Notes under the pieces: model-generated | What the model was told of the DNA's origin: nothing | Databases searched by the model: none | What the model saw: only the letters and a program-made list of their open reading frames with translations | Made by a program: the position numbers and the translations under genes | Shown here: positions 55,404 through 64,000 of the stretch, piece by piece | Numbering within the stretch: position 1 is the first letter of the stretch | Layout: each line of letters opens with the position of its first letter | DNA from: Alteromonas sp. C1M14 | Lineage (GTDB): Bacteria; Pseudomonadota; Gammaproteobacteria; Enterobacterales; Alteromonadaceae | Reading direction: 5' to 3' | DNA length: 64,000 nucleotides | Assembly (NCBI RefSeq): GCF_018860965.1 | Contig: NZ_JAHKQF010000009.1 | Location: forward strand, 1 to 64,000

Positions 55404-55895
55404 ATGATCATTATTGTGGCCGGCGTATCCGGTACCGGAAAATCCACCATTGGCAAAGCCATTAGCGAGCATCTGCACTTACCGTTTTTCGACGCGGATG
55501 ATTTTCATCCCCAATCCAATATCAACAAAATGCAGTCTGGATTGGCCCTCACCGATGAAGACCGCTGGCCATGGCTTGAAAAGCTTGCCGCCCTGCTGAC
55601 CCAATATCAGCACCTTAAAGGTGCAGTACTTGCCTGCTCGGCTTTAAAAGAGTGTTACCGAGGCGTGTTAACCCACCACGGAACCCTCCCCGTTCAATGG
55701 ATAATGCTGACTGGGAGTGCTGAGTTACTCCAACAACGGCTGTCTGCCAGAGAAAACCACTTTTTTGATGGCCGCTTACTCGCCACACAATTAGCCACAT
55801 TAGAGCTACCCGACTACGGGCTCACCGTGGATGTATCCGACCCAGTTGAAACGGTTGTTGATAAAGCAATCGACTATATTCAAAAGGTTATCTGA
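55404..55895 (+). CDS. GntK-type sugar-acid kinase
   Basis: 163 aa from the ATG at 55404 (AAGGGG eight bases upstream); a GTG at 55395 is possible. P-loop GVSGTGKST, then FDADDFHPQSNINKM, the adenine-side ACSALKECYR and HFFDGRLLATQLATLE. All align with gluconokinase GntK. In this locus a PfkB-type KDG kinase would be expected; here the GntK-type enzyme may phosphorylate KDG, or gluconate may be a by-product. Twelve bases after the transporter gene, so co-transcribed. Confidence 0.86.
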   Translation: MIIIVAGVSGTGKSTIGKAISEHLHLPFFDADDFHPQSNINKMQSGLALTDEDRWPWLEKLAALLTQYQHLKGAVLACSALKECYRGVLTHHGTLPVQWIMLTGSAELLQQRLSARENHFFDGRLLATQLATLELPDYGLTVDVSDPVETVVDKAIDYIQKVI

Positions 55896-55955
55896 CACCG
55901 TCACTTTTGAAATGGATTTTTCCCAAGTACGGTACCGAAAAAGAGGAAATTAGCT

Positions 55956-58196
55956 ATGTTTGGAATGCCAAGGTTGCAAATCCGAAAATCATTTATCGCC
56001 CTGTTATTGCTGGCGTTTCATCAAGTGGGCATGGCCCAGATAGTAAAAAACATTGATCAATTTAACGCCGCGGTTAAACAAGCCAAAGCCGGCGACACCA
56101 TTGTGATGGCAAACGGTGAATGGCACGACGTAGAATTGGTGCTCACAGGCTCGGGAACCGAAGAAAACCCCATAACCCTTAAAGCCCAGACCCCCGGTAA
56201 GGTGAAGATCACAGGGGTTTCTAATTTGAGTTTTTCTGGCGAATACCTGGTTGTTGATGGCCTGTTTTTCACCGATGGGCACACCCCCACCGGTGAAGTC
56301 ATTGCATTTCGTACCTCACCCGATGATCTAGCAAATCACTCACGGCTTACCAACACGGTTATCGACAACTTTAGCCACCCAGAAAGAGAGTTGTCTGATC
56401 TTTGGGTGGCGATTTACGGCAAGCACAATCGCATTGACCACAACTCCTTTATTAATAAACGTAACCGTGGCGTCACCGTAGCAGTACGGATGAACTCTGA
56501 AGGAAGCAGAAAAAATTACCATACCATCGAGTATAACTATTTTGGCCCACGACAAGTGCTAGGCGCCAACGGTGGTGAAACCTTGCGTATTGGCACCAGC
56601 CACTTCTCCCGTGAATACGCCAACACGTTAGTACAATACAATTATTTTGATCGCACCAGCGGCGAGCACGAAATCATCTCCAATAAATCCAGTGGCAATA
56701 CGTTTAAAGGCAACGTATTTTTTGAAGCCCAAGGCACACTAACCATGCGCCATGGTCACTACACCACGGTAGAAAACAACTATTTCTTAGGGAATAGAAA
56801 ACCCAACACCGGTGGTATTCGTATTATTAATGAACATCAAACGGTAAAAAATAATTATCTGTACGGACTAACCGGTCGCCGTTTCCGCGGCGCGTTAGTG
56901 ATTATGAATGGGGTGCCTAATTCACCGCCTAACCGTTACGACCCAGTTATTGAATCTGTGATGAACAATAACCTGGTGATTGACAGTGACTACATTCAAC
57001 TCGGTGCGGGTGCAGACGAAGAACGTTCAGCGCCTCCCACCACCTCAGAAATGAAAAACAATATTATGCTGGGTAAGCAAAACCTCAACCCCATCACCGT
57101 ATTTGATGATGTATCCGGCATAGAATTTAGTGGCAATGTACTCAATGAAGATGCTAACAACCCTATTGGTGCGGGTTTTAAAGCTGCCCCCTATGCCATC
57201 CATAAAAATGAAAATGGGCTTTATGTACCGGAACAATCTCTATTGGATGCCATTGATTTTGGCGAAGTAAAATTACCCGTCGAAAAAGCTGACACCGGCG
57301 CCCCCTATTATCCTAAAAAAGACCATCAGGTCGCCTTTAACAGCGGTAAAACTATTGCGGTAAAACCTGGCATCGACACCCTAGCCATGGCACTGGCAAA
57401 CAGCAGCGCCGGCGATACTTTGGTGCTTGAAAATGGCGGCGACTACTTACTCACTCGTTTCGCTACCGTCCACCACCCCATTACCATTATGGCCAAAGCC
57501 GGTGACAAGCCCATGATTCGTTCTGAAAAGCCCAGCTTCATCGTTATTGAAAACGGCGGGGCACTGGAAGTTGAAAACCTTTGGTTTGACGGGGCTGCAT
57601 CGCCGGATTACAAAGGTAATAGCATCATTAGAACCAGCCGCTATTCCATGAATATTAATTACGCATTATCGGTCAAAAATGTGAAAGTCACCGATCTAGA
57701 TATCAATGGCTACTTCTATTTCTTTAAGGCCCATCCAGGCACCTTTGCCGACTATATTGAAATTATTGACTCACAGATGAGCAATATTACCGGTGCCGTG
57801 CTGTCTCTTAATAAAGAAACCGAAGATTTAGGTGTCTACAGCGTAGAAAACCTCACGTTAACGGGCAACACCTTCAAAGACATCAAAGAAGAAGTGGCCA
57901 CTGTATACCGGGGCGGATTTGACGAAAGTACCTTTGGCCCTAAGGTAACGATAACAGACAATCTTTTGACCAATGTGGGCAAAGGGAAAACCCATAGAAC
58001 TGCGGCATCCATGTATTTTCATGGTGTTCAGAACCTTCATATTAGCAATACGACCATAAAAGATAGCGCGCCAATTTCAATGTACCTTACAAATGGTGAA
58101 CCCATTACGGTACTCGACAACCTGCAACTGATTAACACGCCTAACATTAAATCGAACAGCGATGACTATACGGCCAAAGATATAACCTATCAGTAG
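55956..58196 (+). CDS. PL6 alginate lyase, exported
   Basis: 746 aa with a signal peptide ending near GMAQ (about residue 28). Parallel beta-helix lyase of family PL6. The catalytic pair is K244 (in SNKSSGN) and R265 (in MRHGHYT), 21 residues apart as in AlyGC (K220/R241). Calcium-site residues lie near GGETLRIG and SGEHEII. The length, with a second beta-helix after about residue 450, fits the two-domain AlyGC-type exolytic enzyme. It likely makes unsaturated monomer in the periplasm. Last gene of the plus-strand part. Confidence 0.94.
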   Translation: MFGMPRLQIRKSFIALLLLAFHQVGMAQIVKNIDQFNAAVKQAKAGDTIVMANGEWHDVELVLTGSGTEENPITLKAQTPGKVKITGVSNLSFSGEYLVVDGLFFTDGHTPTGEVIAFRTSPDDLANHSRLTNTVIDNFSHPERELSDLWVAIYGKHNRIDHNSFINKRNRGVTVAVRMNSEGSRKNYHTIEYNYFGPRQVLGANGGETLRIGTSHFSREYANTLVQYNYFDRTSGEHEIISNKSSGNTFKGNVFFEAQGTLTMRHGHYTTVENNYFLGNRKPNTGGIRIINEHQTVKNNYLYGLTGRRFRGALVIMNGVPNSPPNRYDPVIESVMNNNLVIDSDYIQLGAGADEERSAPPTTSEMKNNIMLGKQNLNPITVFDDVSGIEFSGNVLNEDANNPIGAGFKAAPYAIHKNENGLYVPEQSLLDAIDFGEVKLPVEKADTGAPYYPKKDHQVAFNSGKTIAVKPGIDTLAMALANSSAGDTLVLENGGDYLLTRFATVHHPITIMAKAGDKPMIRSEKPSFIVIENGGALEVENLWFDGAASPDYKGNSIIRTSRYSMNINYALSVKNVKVTDLDINGYFYFFKAHPGTFADYIEIIDSQMSNITGAVLSLNKETEDLGVYSVENLTLTGNTFKDIKEEVATVYRGGFDESTFGPKVTITDNLLTNVGKGKTHRTAASMYFHGVQNLHISNTTIKDSAPISMYLTNGEPITVLDNLQLINTPNIKSNSDDYTAKDITYQ

Positions 58197-58214
58197 CCGT
58201 CCCCTTTCACACCG

Positions 58215-58238
58215 CCAGCCTATAGCCTTATAGGCTGG
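58215..58238 (+). terminator. Hairpin after PL6 gene
   Basis: CCAGCCTATA/TATAGGCTGG is a 10-bp perfect stem with a 4-nt loop, 18 bp beyond the stop. The T-run is poor, so termination may be partial. Confidence 0.6.
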
Positions 58239-58376
58239 TACTGGTGTTTACACTTTACAGGTCAATCAGCGCTTTTTTCCCATGTAGTATTATAATATTA
58301 CCTCCCACTGCTTCAGATATGCTCATATGAATAAGTTGTAACAGTGAACTTTACACATTATTAACAGGACAAGGTT

Positions 58377-58934
58377 ATGAGCAAAATATTGATGATTACC
58401 GGCGATTTCGTCGAAGATTACGAAAACATGGTTCCATTTCAAGCACTTCAAGCCTGTGGCCACAGTGTTGATGCGGTTTGTCCGGGCAAAAAAGCAGGCG
58501 AGACCGTTAAAACCGCCATTCACGATTTTGAAGGTGATCAAACCTATACCGAAAAGCCAGGTCATAACTTTGCACTCAACGCCAGTTTTGACCAAATCAA
58601 TGTTAGCGATTACGATGGACTCTATATTCCCGGTGGCCGAGCCCCTGAATACCTAAGATTAAACGACAAGGTTCTTGCGATGGTAAAAGCCTTCTTTGAT
58701 GCCGATAAACCCGTAAGCTCTGTTTGTCACGGCCCTCAACTCCTTGCAGCGGCTGGCGTACTTGAAGGCAAAAACGTTTCAGCATATCCCGCATGCGAGC
58801 CTGAAATAAAATTGGCCGGAGCCACGTATGTAAGCGTTGAAATGGATGAAGCAATCACCGACGGCAAACTCGTTACCGGGCCTGCGTGGCCGGCTCATCC
58901 TGCGTTGTTGAGTCAGTTTATGGCTTTGCTATAA
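58377..58934 (+). CDS. DJ-1/PfpI family protein
   Basis: 185 aa. The nucleophile elbow [13 protein letters not shown] holds the reactive cysteine (about residue 118) next to His; a glutamate near the N-terminus ([12 protein letters not shown]) completes the usual site. Members act as deglycases, chaperones or amidases; this one, near DEH-processing genes, may cope with reactive dicarbonyls (inference). A gene for a ribbon-helix-helix protein follows 26 bp later. Confidence 0.87.
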   Translation: MSKILMITGDFVEDYENMVPFQALQACGHSVDAVCPGKKAGETVKTAIHDFEGDQTYTEKPGHNFALNASFDQINVSDYDGLYIPGGRAPEYLRLNDKVLAMVKAFFDADKPVSSVCHGPQLLAAAGVLEGKNVSAYPACEPEIKLAGATYVSVEMDEAITDGKLVTGPAWPAHPALLSQFMALL

Positions 58935-58960
58935 ACCATTAATTCTACTAGGAGGTTTTC

Positions 58961-59353
58961 ATGTGTGGTCTGTTCATCAATGCTGATCCCGATTTGTGGA
59001 AAAGCACCACTCGTTCATTACGTATTGACGGGGTTGTGACATCCATTCGCATGGAAACCTTTTTTTGGAATATTCTGCAAGAGATTGCTTTTCGTGATGA
59101 TCTTGCCATCAACCAACTCATTTCAAAACTGTATCTTGAAGCCCTTGATGCTGATCACGACATTGGTAATTTTACATCGTTTTTAAGGGTGTGCTGCACC
59201 CGCTACCTATCCATGGTAGCAGATGGTCATCTTCAACGGGACAGCGTACATCCCCTCGTTGATATGGATGCTAAAAACCTCATCAATCAAGAAGCGCAAT
59301 CCATCGCACAGCGTAAATCCCGTTATTTATTAACCCGCACAGAAAAGCACTAA
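58961..59353 (+). CDS. Ribbon-helix-helix domain protein
   Basis: 130 aa with a perfect AGGAGG seven bases upstream. The segment RSLRIDGVVTSIRMETFFWNILQEIAFR is the PF13467-type RHH_4 domain (beta-strand then two helices). The second half (about residues 70-130) is helical with two Cys (RVCCTRYL). Probably a small DNA-binding regulator, perhaps of its neighbour PfpI gene, with which it is likely co-transcribed. Confidence 0.75.
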   Translation: MCGLFINADPDLWKSTTRSLRIDGVVTSIRMETFFWNILQEIAFRDDLAINQLISKLYLEALDADHDIGNFTSFLRVCCTRYLSMVADGHLQRDSVHPLVDMDAKNLINQEAQSIAQRKSRYLLTRTEKH

Positions 59354-59451
59354 CCACCTGCTAATAATGTAAAGAAACCCCGTTCACTTTGCCCCCAATT
59401 TCCGTGTAGCCAACCCCCCTCAAGGGTTTACAAACCTTGCAATTGTAAATT

Positions 59452-59466
59452 TGTTATAATATAACA
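59452..59466. promoter_or_regulatory. Perfect Zur-like box
   Basis: TGTTATAATATAACA is a perfect 7-1-7 palindrome and matches the known Zur consensus core. It lies 33 bp before the start of the ZnuD-like receptor gene. Confidence 0.85.
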
Positions 59467-59499
59467 TAATCAATTTTTGAACCACTATACGGATGTGAG

Positions 59500-61890
59500 A
59501 TGAAAAATAGGAACCAATTGGCAGTGTTAGCGGGCTTAATGCTGCCCTGCACTTCCATGGCTGCGACAATTAACGGCGAAGCGTTAAATCAAAACGGTGC
59601 GCCGCTTAAAAATGCGACGATAGAAATCGAATCGTTAAACGTCACAGTAACCGCTGATAAGAATGGTAAATTTACCCTTCCTGGGCTTGAGCAAGGCGAG
59701 TATATACTTCACATTGTATCGCCAGGCTATGCCCATTTACATCAAACCGTACAAATTAACGACGACGGCACGGTGCCGGTGTCTTTTTATCTGAAACGCT
59801 CGCCCATCGAAGTTATTGACATCGTGGCATCGCCCATGCACATGTCTATTATGGAATCAGCGGCACCGGTAAGTGTACTAGGGGGAGAAACCTTACGTCG
59901 CCAACAAGCCGCCACGCTAGGCGATACATTAGAAAAACAGCCCGGTGTACAAAGTAACTTTCACGGCAATGTGGCTAGCACCCCCATCATTCGCGGCTTA
60001 AGCGGCCCCCGTGTTCTAATTGCCCAAAACGGCTTAGATGTGAGTGATGTATCAAGAGTGGGGCCTGACCATTCGGTTGCCTCCGAAGCGTCCACATCAC
60101 AACAGATAGAAGTACTTCGCGGTCCTGCAACATTGTTCTATGGCAGTGGCGCCATTGGCGGCGTGGTGAATGTCGTGGATGGTCGAGTGCCCACCAGCAG
60201 TGAAACACGAGGTGAATGGTTACTGGAAACAGATTCCGTTAATAATCAGAAACTCGGCGCATTTAACCTTACTACTGGCACCGACAATATCGGCTTTTAC
60301 GCCGACGGCTACTGGCGGGAATCCGATGATTATGACACCCCTGTGGCCCCTGACATTGACGATCCAGATGGCGCTCATACCGTTGCCAACAGCGCGGAAG
60401 AATCCCATGGGTTTACCTTAGGCACCAGCTACCTTTTTGAAGAGGGTTATATTGGTGTTGCAGTAGAACAATTTGATCGTGAATACGGCATCCCAGGTCA
60501 CTCCCACGGTGACGAAGGTGATCTTGATGAAGACGAGCAGGTTTATGCCGATCTTGAACAAACCAAAGTTCAACTACTTGGTGAGTACAACATAGACAGC
60601 GAATGGCTTAGAAAAATTCAATTTAAAGCCGGCTACACCGATTACGAACATGCTGAAATTGAACTCGGTGCCGTGGGTACCCTGTTTGAAAATACCACCA
60701 ATGAAGTGCGTGTTGAATTGATGCACAACAAAATTGCTGACTGGAATGGTGGAATTAGCCTGCATTATAAAAATGCCGAGATATCTGCCCAAGGTGAAGA
60801 AGCCTTTACCCCGCCATCAGAAACCGAATTACTGGCTCTAGGCTTAATGGAAGAACGGCATTTTGGTGATTTTCTTGTTCAACTAGGCGCCAGAATTGAA
60901 CGGGTAACGTTAGACGCCCCCAATGTGCTGTTACCTCAACTTAGTGCCCACAGTCATGAAGAAGAAGAGGATGAAGACGACCATGATCACGAGGAAGAAA
61001 CCAGTCTTACCCGTGTTTTCGCGGTAGACCAAACCTTCACGCCGGTCTCTTTATCTGCCGGTATCGTGTGGGACTTCACCCCTGGCTACAACGTGGCATT
61101 GTCTGTATCTCGTTCGCAGCGAGCACCTTCAGCTTCTGAGTTATTATCCTTTGGACCTCATATTGGTACGGGCTCGTACGAAATAGGCGCGTTATTCGCA
61201 CTCTCTGATGATCATGACAGCGCCTTAGCCTTGTCTCAACAGCCTATCGATTTGGAAACCGCCAATAATATCGATATCAGCTTTCGCAAAACCTCCGGCG
61301 ATATCGGTTTTGTGTTTAACCTGTTCTATAACGAGGTAGATAATTACTACTATCAAACGAACACCGGCTTATTTGCTGAAAGTGGTCATGATCATGACCA
61401 TGAGGAAACAGAAGTCGAAACTGATGAGCATACCGATGAGCTTCCTGTTTACTTATTTGAAGCCGATGATGCCATTCTGCATGGTTTCGAGGCTCAGGTT
61501 GCATGGCAAGTTACCGACGCTTTCAAAGCGCAAGTATTCTCTGATTATGTTAGAGCTCGCTTGAAAAACGGTGGCGAGCTACCACGCACACCACCACTGC
61601 GTTTTGGTACCCAATTGAGCTACGAAACAGAAACATACAGCGCTCATTTGGACATCACCCACTACAGTGAACAAGACCGCATCGCTGACTACGAAACCAC
61701 GACTGATAGCTACACCCTAGTGGATGCCGTGGTGACTTACGATATGACGGTACTACAACAAGATATGTCGTTGTATTTAAAAGGTACCAATCTTACCGAC
61801 ACGGAAGCCCGTGTTCACACTTCATTTTTGAAAGATCTGGCGCCACGCCCTGGACGCAGCATAGGAATAGGCCTTAGAGGCTACTTCTAA
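59500..61890 (+). CDS. ZnuD-like zinc TonB-dependent receptor
   Basis: 796 aa. Signal peptide ends near SMAA. An N-terminal carboxypeptidase-regulatory-like domain (about 22-105) precedes the plug (IEVIDIVASP... to NVVDGRVP) and barrel, whose last strand is RSIGIGLRGYF. Extracellular loops hold metal-rich clusters: GHSHGDEGDLDED, HSHEEEEDEDDHDHEEE and GHDHDHEETEVE. This matches ZnuD-type zinc receptors. The Zur-like box in front and the AztD-like gene behind support a zinc role. Confidence 0.88.
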   Translation: MKNRNQLAVLAGLMLPCTSMAATINGEALNQNGAPLKNATIEIESLNVTVTADKNGKFTLPGLEQGEYILHIVSPGYAHLHQTVQINDDGTVPVSFYLKRSPIEVIDIVASPMHMSIMESAAPVSVLGGETLRRQQAATLGDTLEKQPGVQSNFHGNVASTPIIRGLSGPRVLIAQNGLDVSDVSRVGPDHSVASEASTSQQIEVLRGPATLFYGSGAIGGVVNVVDGRVPTSSETRGEWLLETDSVNNQKLGAFNLTTGTDNIGFYADGYWRESDDYDTPVAPDIDDPDGAHTVANSAEESHGFTLGTSYLFEEGYIGVAVEQFDREYGIPGHSHGDEGDLDEDEQVYADLEQTKVQLLGEYNIDSEWLRKIQFKAGYTDYEHAEIELGAVGTLFENTTNEVRVELMHNKIADWNGGISLHYKNAEISAQGEEAFTPPSETELLALGLMEERHFGDFLVQLGARIERVTLDAPNVLLPQLSAHSHEEEEDEDDHDHEEETSLTRVFAVDQTFTPVSLSAGIVWDFTPGYNVALSVSRSQRAPSASELLSFGPHIGTGSYEIGALFALSDDHDSALALSQQPIDLETANNIDISFRKTSGDIGFVFNLFYNEVDNYYYQTNTGLFAESGHDHDHEETEVETDEHTDELPVYLFEADDAILHGFEAQVAWQVTDAFKAQVFSDYVRARLKNGGELPRTPPLRFGTQLSYETETYSAHLDITHYSEQDRIADYETTTDSYTLVDAVVTYDMTVLQQDMSLYLKGTNLTDTEARVHTSFLKDLAPRPGRSIGIGLRGYF

Positions 61891-61924
61891 ATTTTTCAAA
61901 AATACGATTAAAAGGAACTCAACA

Positions 61925-63292
61925 ATGAACACAAGCAAAAAATTAAGTTATTTGGCCGTGCTTATCGGCTCGATTTTACTCACCGGTTGTGGTGACGCAG
62001 AAACGAATATCGTAGAACAAGATCCGATTGTGGGTGAAGATGATGATGATCACGACCATAGTGATGATGAGTACGCCATTGAAAGCTTGGGCCGGCTATC
62101 CGTTTTAGATGCCGACTCTAACGCCCTAGCTATATACGACCTAGACGACGGCGACTTACTTGACAGCTTTTCAGCAACCTATTCAGGCAGTGCACTGAGC
62201 AGCTCTGCGGGCTATCGTTATGCGGTGCTCGCTAGCCGGTCAAACGACCTGGTTGAATTTGTTGATGGTGGCTTATGGCAAGAAGACCATGTTGAACACT
62301 TGCATGACTATGCGCAGGCTCCCGCCATGTCTGATTTCATCCTCACCGGCAGTTTACCCACACATGTGGTCACCCATGATGGTCAGATGGCAGTCTTTTT
62401 TGATGGCGACGCAGAAAGCAGCCAAGTTTCATCGGTAACGGTGCTTTCCGATACCAATATTGCAGCACAATCAGATACTCTGCCTACACTGACTTTTGAC
62501 GTCAACATGCACGGTGTGGCAAAGCCGGTGGACGACATGCTTATTTCCACTTTTCGCCGGGATGACAGTGAAACGATCTCTGCTAACCCAATTTTGCCTG
62601 ACAGTATCGCGATTTATCATTTACACGACGGTGAATATGAGCAAGAACAGTTGTTTGCTGGCGAATGTCCAGATTTACATGGCTCAGCGGTAAATGATGA
62701 TTATGCTGTTTTTGGTTGTAGCGACGGTGTACTGGCGTTACACGCTCATGATGAAGAGTATGAGTCTGCCAAAATTGCTAATACCGATGACCTCGTCGCT
62801 GACGCCCGTATTGGTACGGTTTACGCCCACCACGATACCGATACCTTTTTCGGTATTGCCACCGTATATGGTGAAAGTGGCGCCATCATTATGGCCATTG
62901 ACCCATCACATGGCGAAATGGAAGCGGTTGACTGGGAACCTGAAACCGACGCAACACCGGTAAGCTATGGCTTCTCCTACGACGGCGAGCACTTTTTGAT
63001 TTTAGATGATCAAGGGTACCTTTCTGTCTTAACGGCCCATGCCCACGATGACCATGATCATTGGGAGTTAACGTCTCGGGTAGATATTAGTGACGAAGAT
63101 CTCAGCTTCATGCCTGAAGGGGTCAGTTTCAGCATGGCAATTTCACAAAATGGCCATTTTGCTTATGTTGCAGACCCTATCGCAGGCCACGTGCTAACTA
63201 TTGACTTGGATGATGCCGAAGTTATAGGCGACATAGAACTTGGCATAACCCCCGCTGCCATCAGCTGGTTAGGTATTCCTGAAGCCCACTAG
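61925..63292 (+). CDS. AztD-like His-rich lipoprotein (zinc metallochaperone)
   Basis: 455 aa. Lipobox LTGC (Cys near residue 22). Starts with an acidic/His cluster DDDDHDHSDDE, then a beta-propeller-like repeat body (LSVLDADSNALAIYDLDDGDLL, MAVFFDGD, YAVFGCSDGVLALHAH and so on), with a late His cluster HAHDDHDHW. This is like the periplasmic zinc chaperone AztD, although that protein works with an ABC importer not seen here. It begins 34 bp after the receptor gene and is likely in its operon. Confidence 0.75.
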   Translation: MNTSKKLSYLAVLIGSILLTGCGDAETNIVEQDPIVGEDDDDHDHSDDEYAIESLGRLSVLDADSNALAIYDLDDGDLLDSFSATYSGSALSSSAGYRYAVLASRSNDLVEFVDGGLWQEDHVEHLHDYAQAPAMSDFILTGSLPTHVVTHDGQMAVFFDGDAESSQVSSVTVLSDTNIAAQSDTLPTLTFDVNMHGVAKPVDDMLISTFRRDDSETISANPILPDSIAIYHLHDGEYEQEQLFAGECPDLHGSAVNDDYAVFGCSDGVLALHAHDEEYESAKIANTDDLVADARIGTVYAHHDTDTFFGIATVYGESGAIIMAIDPSHGEMEAVDWEPETDATPVSYGFSYDGEHFLILDDQGYLSVLTAHAHDDHDHWELTSRVDISDEDLSFMPEGVSFSMAISQNGHFAYVADPIAGHVLTIDLDDAEVIGDIELGITPAAISWLGIPEAH

Positions 63293-63307
63293 TAGGCATA
63301 GGAAATC

Positions 63308-63334
63308 CACACCGCCGGGCCCTCCGGCGGTGTG
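63308..63334. terminator. Bidirectional terminator
   Basis: CACACCGCCGG/CCGGCGGTGTG has an 11-bp stem and a 5-nt loop; it lies between the AztD-like gene and the convergent DUF3299 gene. A pyrimidine-rich tract follows on the plus strand. Confidence 0.85.
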
Positions 63335-63360
63335 CTCTTCTCTCTTTTTATCTCTTACCC

Positions 63361-63999
63361 TCAATATGTTTGCACATCATGTTGGCGCACATCATCCGGT
63401 TGCCCCACAAAAGGTACCACGGCCACGGCATCCATTAGATACGCCGAGGATCCCATGGGATCTTCAAACATCGAGGTTTTTAATATACCGGTGACAGAAA
63501 CAGGGTTTTCAATGTCATCTATTTGTAGTCCCCCCGGCGTGCGCACATAGACCATTTGATTTGGAGAGGGAGGTGGAAAATGTATACAAGCACCAAAGTA
63601 AGGCACCAAAAAAAAGCTCAGCACCTCCCGTTCATCATTAGTATCTACCGGCACCACAAAACCGCTTAATTGTACTGACAAGTTGTTCATTTCAGGCACC
63701 GTTTGCATCGAATGTTGCATAGACTGATAGCGCTCATCGAACGAGGCCTGCAGCGCAGTAAAAACCTGTTCATGAAGGGGAATATCCTTTTTAGACTGGT
63801 ACTTTTGGAACACCGCGTATTCTTCATCCGGTAAAAGCTCAGACCAGCCAATAACACGAGGGGCTTGCGCCTCGAAATGCTGCTGTAAGGCTGTATCCGA
63901 TGTTTTATAAAGGCTACTTTCGCCAGAGAAAAGCGAATAAACATTCGTCCCACCGAGAAACGCAACTAGCCCGATGACCACTGCACATACGCACACCAT
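63361..63999 (-). CDS. DUF3299 protein at the right edge
   Basis: 212 aa as far as can be seen; the ATG at 63997-63999 may not be the true start because the window ends there. An N-terminal helix (VCVCAVVIGLVAFLGG) is a signal anchor. The DUF3299 domain is in the second half: LSGFVVPVDTND, FFLVPYFGACIHFPPPSPNQMVYV. It is a paralog of 11907-12389. In other bacteria DUF3299 genes sit with zinc-regulated ABC systems, which agrees with the Zur-like cluster next door (recollection, not checked). Confidence 0.82.
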   Translation of the reverse strand: MVCVCAVVIGLVAFLGGTNVYSLFSGESSLYKTSDTALQQHFEAQAPRVIGWSELLPDEEYAVFQKYQSKKDIPLHEQVFTALQASFDERYQSMQHSMQTVPEMNNLSVQLSGFVVPVDTNDEREVLSFFLVPYFGACIHFPPPSPNQMVYVRTPGGLQIDDIENPVSVTGILKTSMFEDPMGSSAYLMDAVAVVPFVGQPDDVRQHDVQTY

Positions 64000-64000
64000 G

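Noticed and set aside
1..64000. tRNA, rRNA, CRISPR or insertion sequences
   Set aside because: No cloverleaf, rRNA core, regularly spaced repeats, or transposase with terminal repeats was recognised by reading both strands.

Overview
The window looks like a chromosomal segment of a marine, alginate-degrading gammaproteobacterium of the Alteromonadales (probably Alteromonadaceae). This is inferred from moderate GC, several TonB-dependent receptors, a PL6/PL7 alginate locus, a PEP-CTERM protein, CydX next to CydB, and an ssb - yajR-type MFS - uvrA neighbourhood. I saw no rRNA, tRNA, CRISPR, prophage or insertion sequence.

Layout. 0-4 kb: an edge fragment, an exported DsrE-like protein, an exported alpha/beta hydrolase, a frameshifted remnant of a small membrane protein, and poxB. 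4-12 kb: ssb and uvrA flank an RDD protein, a lipoprotein hydrolase, a HAD phosphatase and a YajR-type MFS protein. 12-15.5 kb: DUF3299 protein, 2OG-Fe(II) oxygenase coupled to a thioesterase, a PEP-CTERM protein and a zinc-type CDF exporter. 15.7-22 kb: a TonB receptor followed by two exported M20-type amidohydrolases. 22.7-28.7 kb: a compact cydA-cydB-cydX-cydD-cydC cluster for cytochrome bd and its thiol exporter, including a 37-codon cydX. 28.9-37.7 kb: a sulfotransferase/GT61 fusion, then a tight DUF2892 / beta-barrel / LolA-like / MMPL-RND operon, a small kinase-like protein and a MarR regulator. 37.7-39.9 kb: a multi-hairpin RNA candidate, a lipoprotein, an orphan terminator, and a Fur-box-preceded siderophore-interacting protein. 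40-47.4 kb: CBS protein, a TonB receptor with an aspartate-rich loop, an acetyl-CoA hydrolase/transferase, a DUF2608 HAD lipoprotein and arfB.

47.4-58.2 kb is a complete-looking alginate utilisation locus. On the minus strand lie a TonB receptor, a PL7 lyase lipoprotein and a LacI regulator. On the plus strand, read divergently, lie an SDR reductase, a 12-TM transporter of the NRAMP fold without the NRAMP metal motifs, a GntK-type kinase and an exported PL6 lyase. Both promoter-proximal ends of the divergent intergenic region carry the same palindromic operator, CTAAAnCGGTTTAG. The inferred scheme is: surface lyase cuts alginate, the TonB receptor imports oligomers, PL6 makes unsaturated monomer, the transporter brings it in, the SDR reduces DEH to KDG, and a sugar-acid kinase phosphorylates it.

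58.3-64 kb: a DJ-1/PfpI protein and a ribbon-helix-helix protein, then a zinc cluster. This has a perfect Zur-like palindrome, a His/Asp-rich ZnuD-like TonB receptor, an AztD-like His-rich lipoprotein and, convergent with them, a second DUF3299 protein that reaches the window edge. A near-copy of the Zur-like palindrome sits in the long intergenic region upstream of the 22 kb TonB/M20 operon.

The items I consider most worth a second look are the atypical NRAMP-fold transporter plus GntK kinase in the alginate locus, the two Zur-like sites, the M20 pair with Glu replacing the usual metal-ligand Cys, the sulfotransferase-GT61 fusion, and the multi-hairpin RNA candidate at about 38.1 kb.
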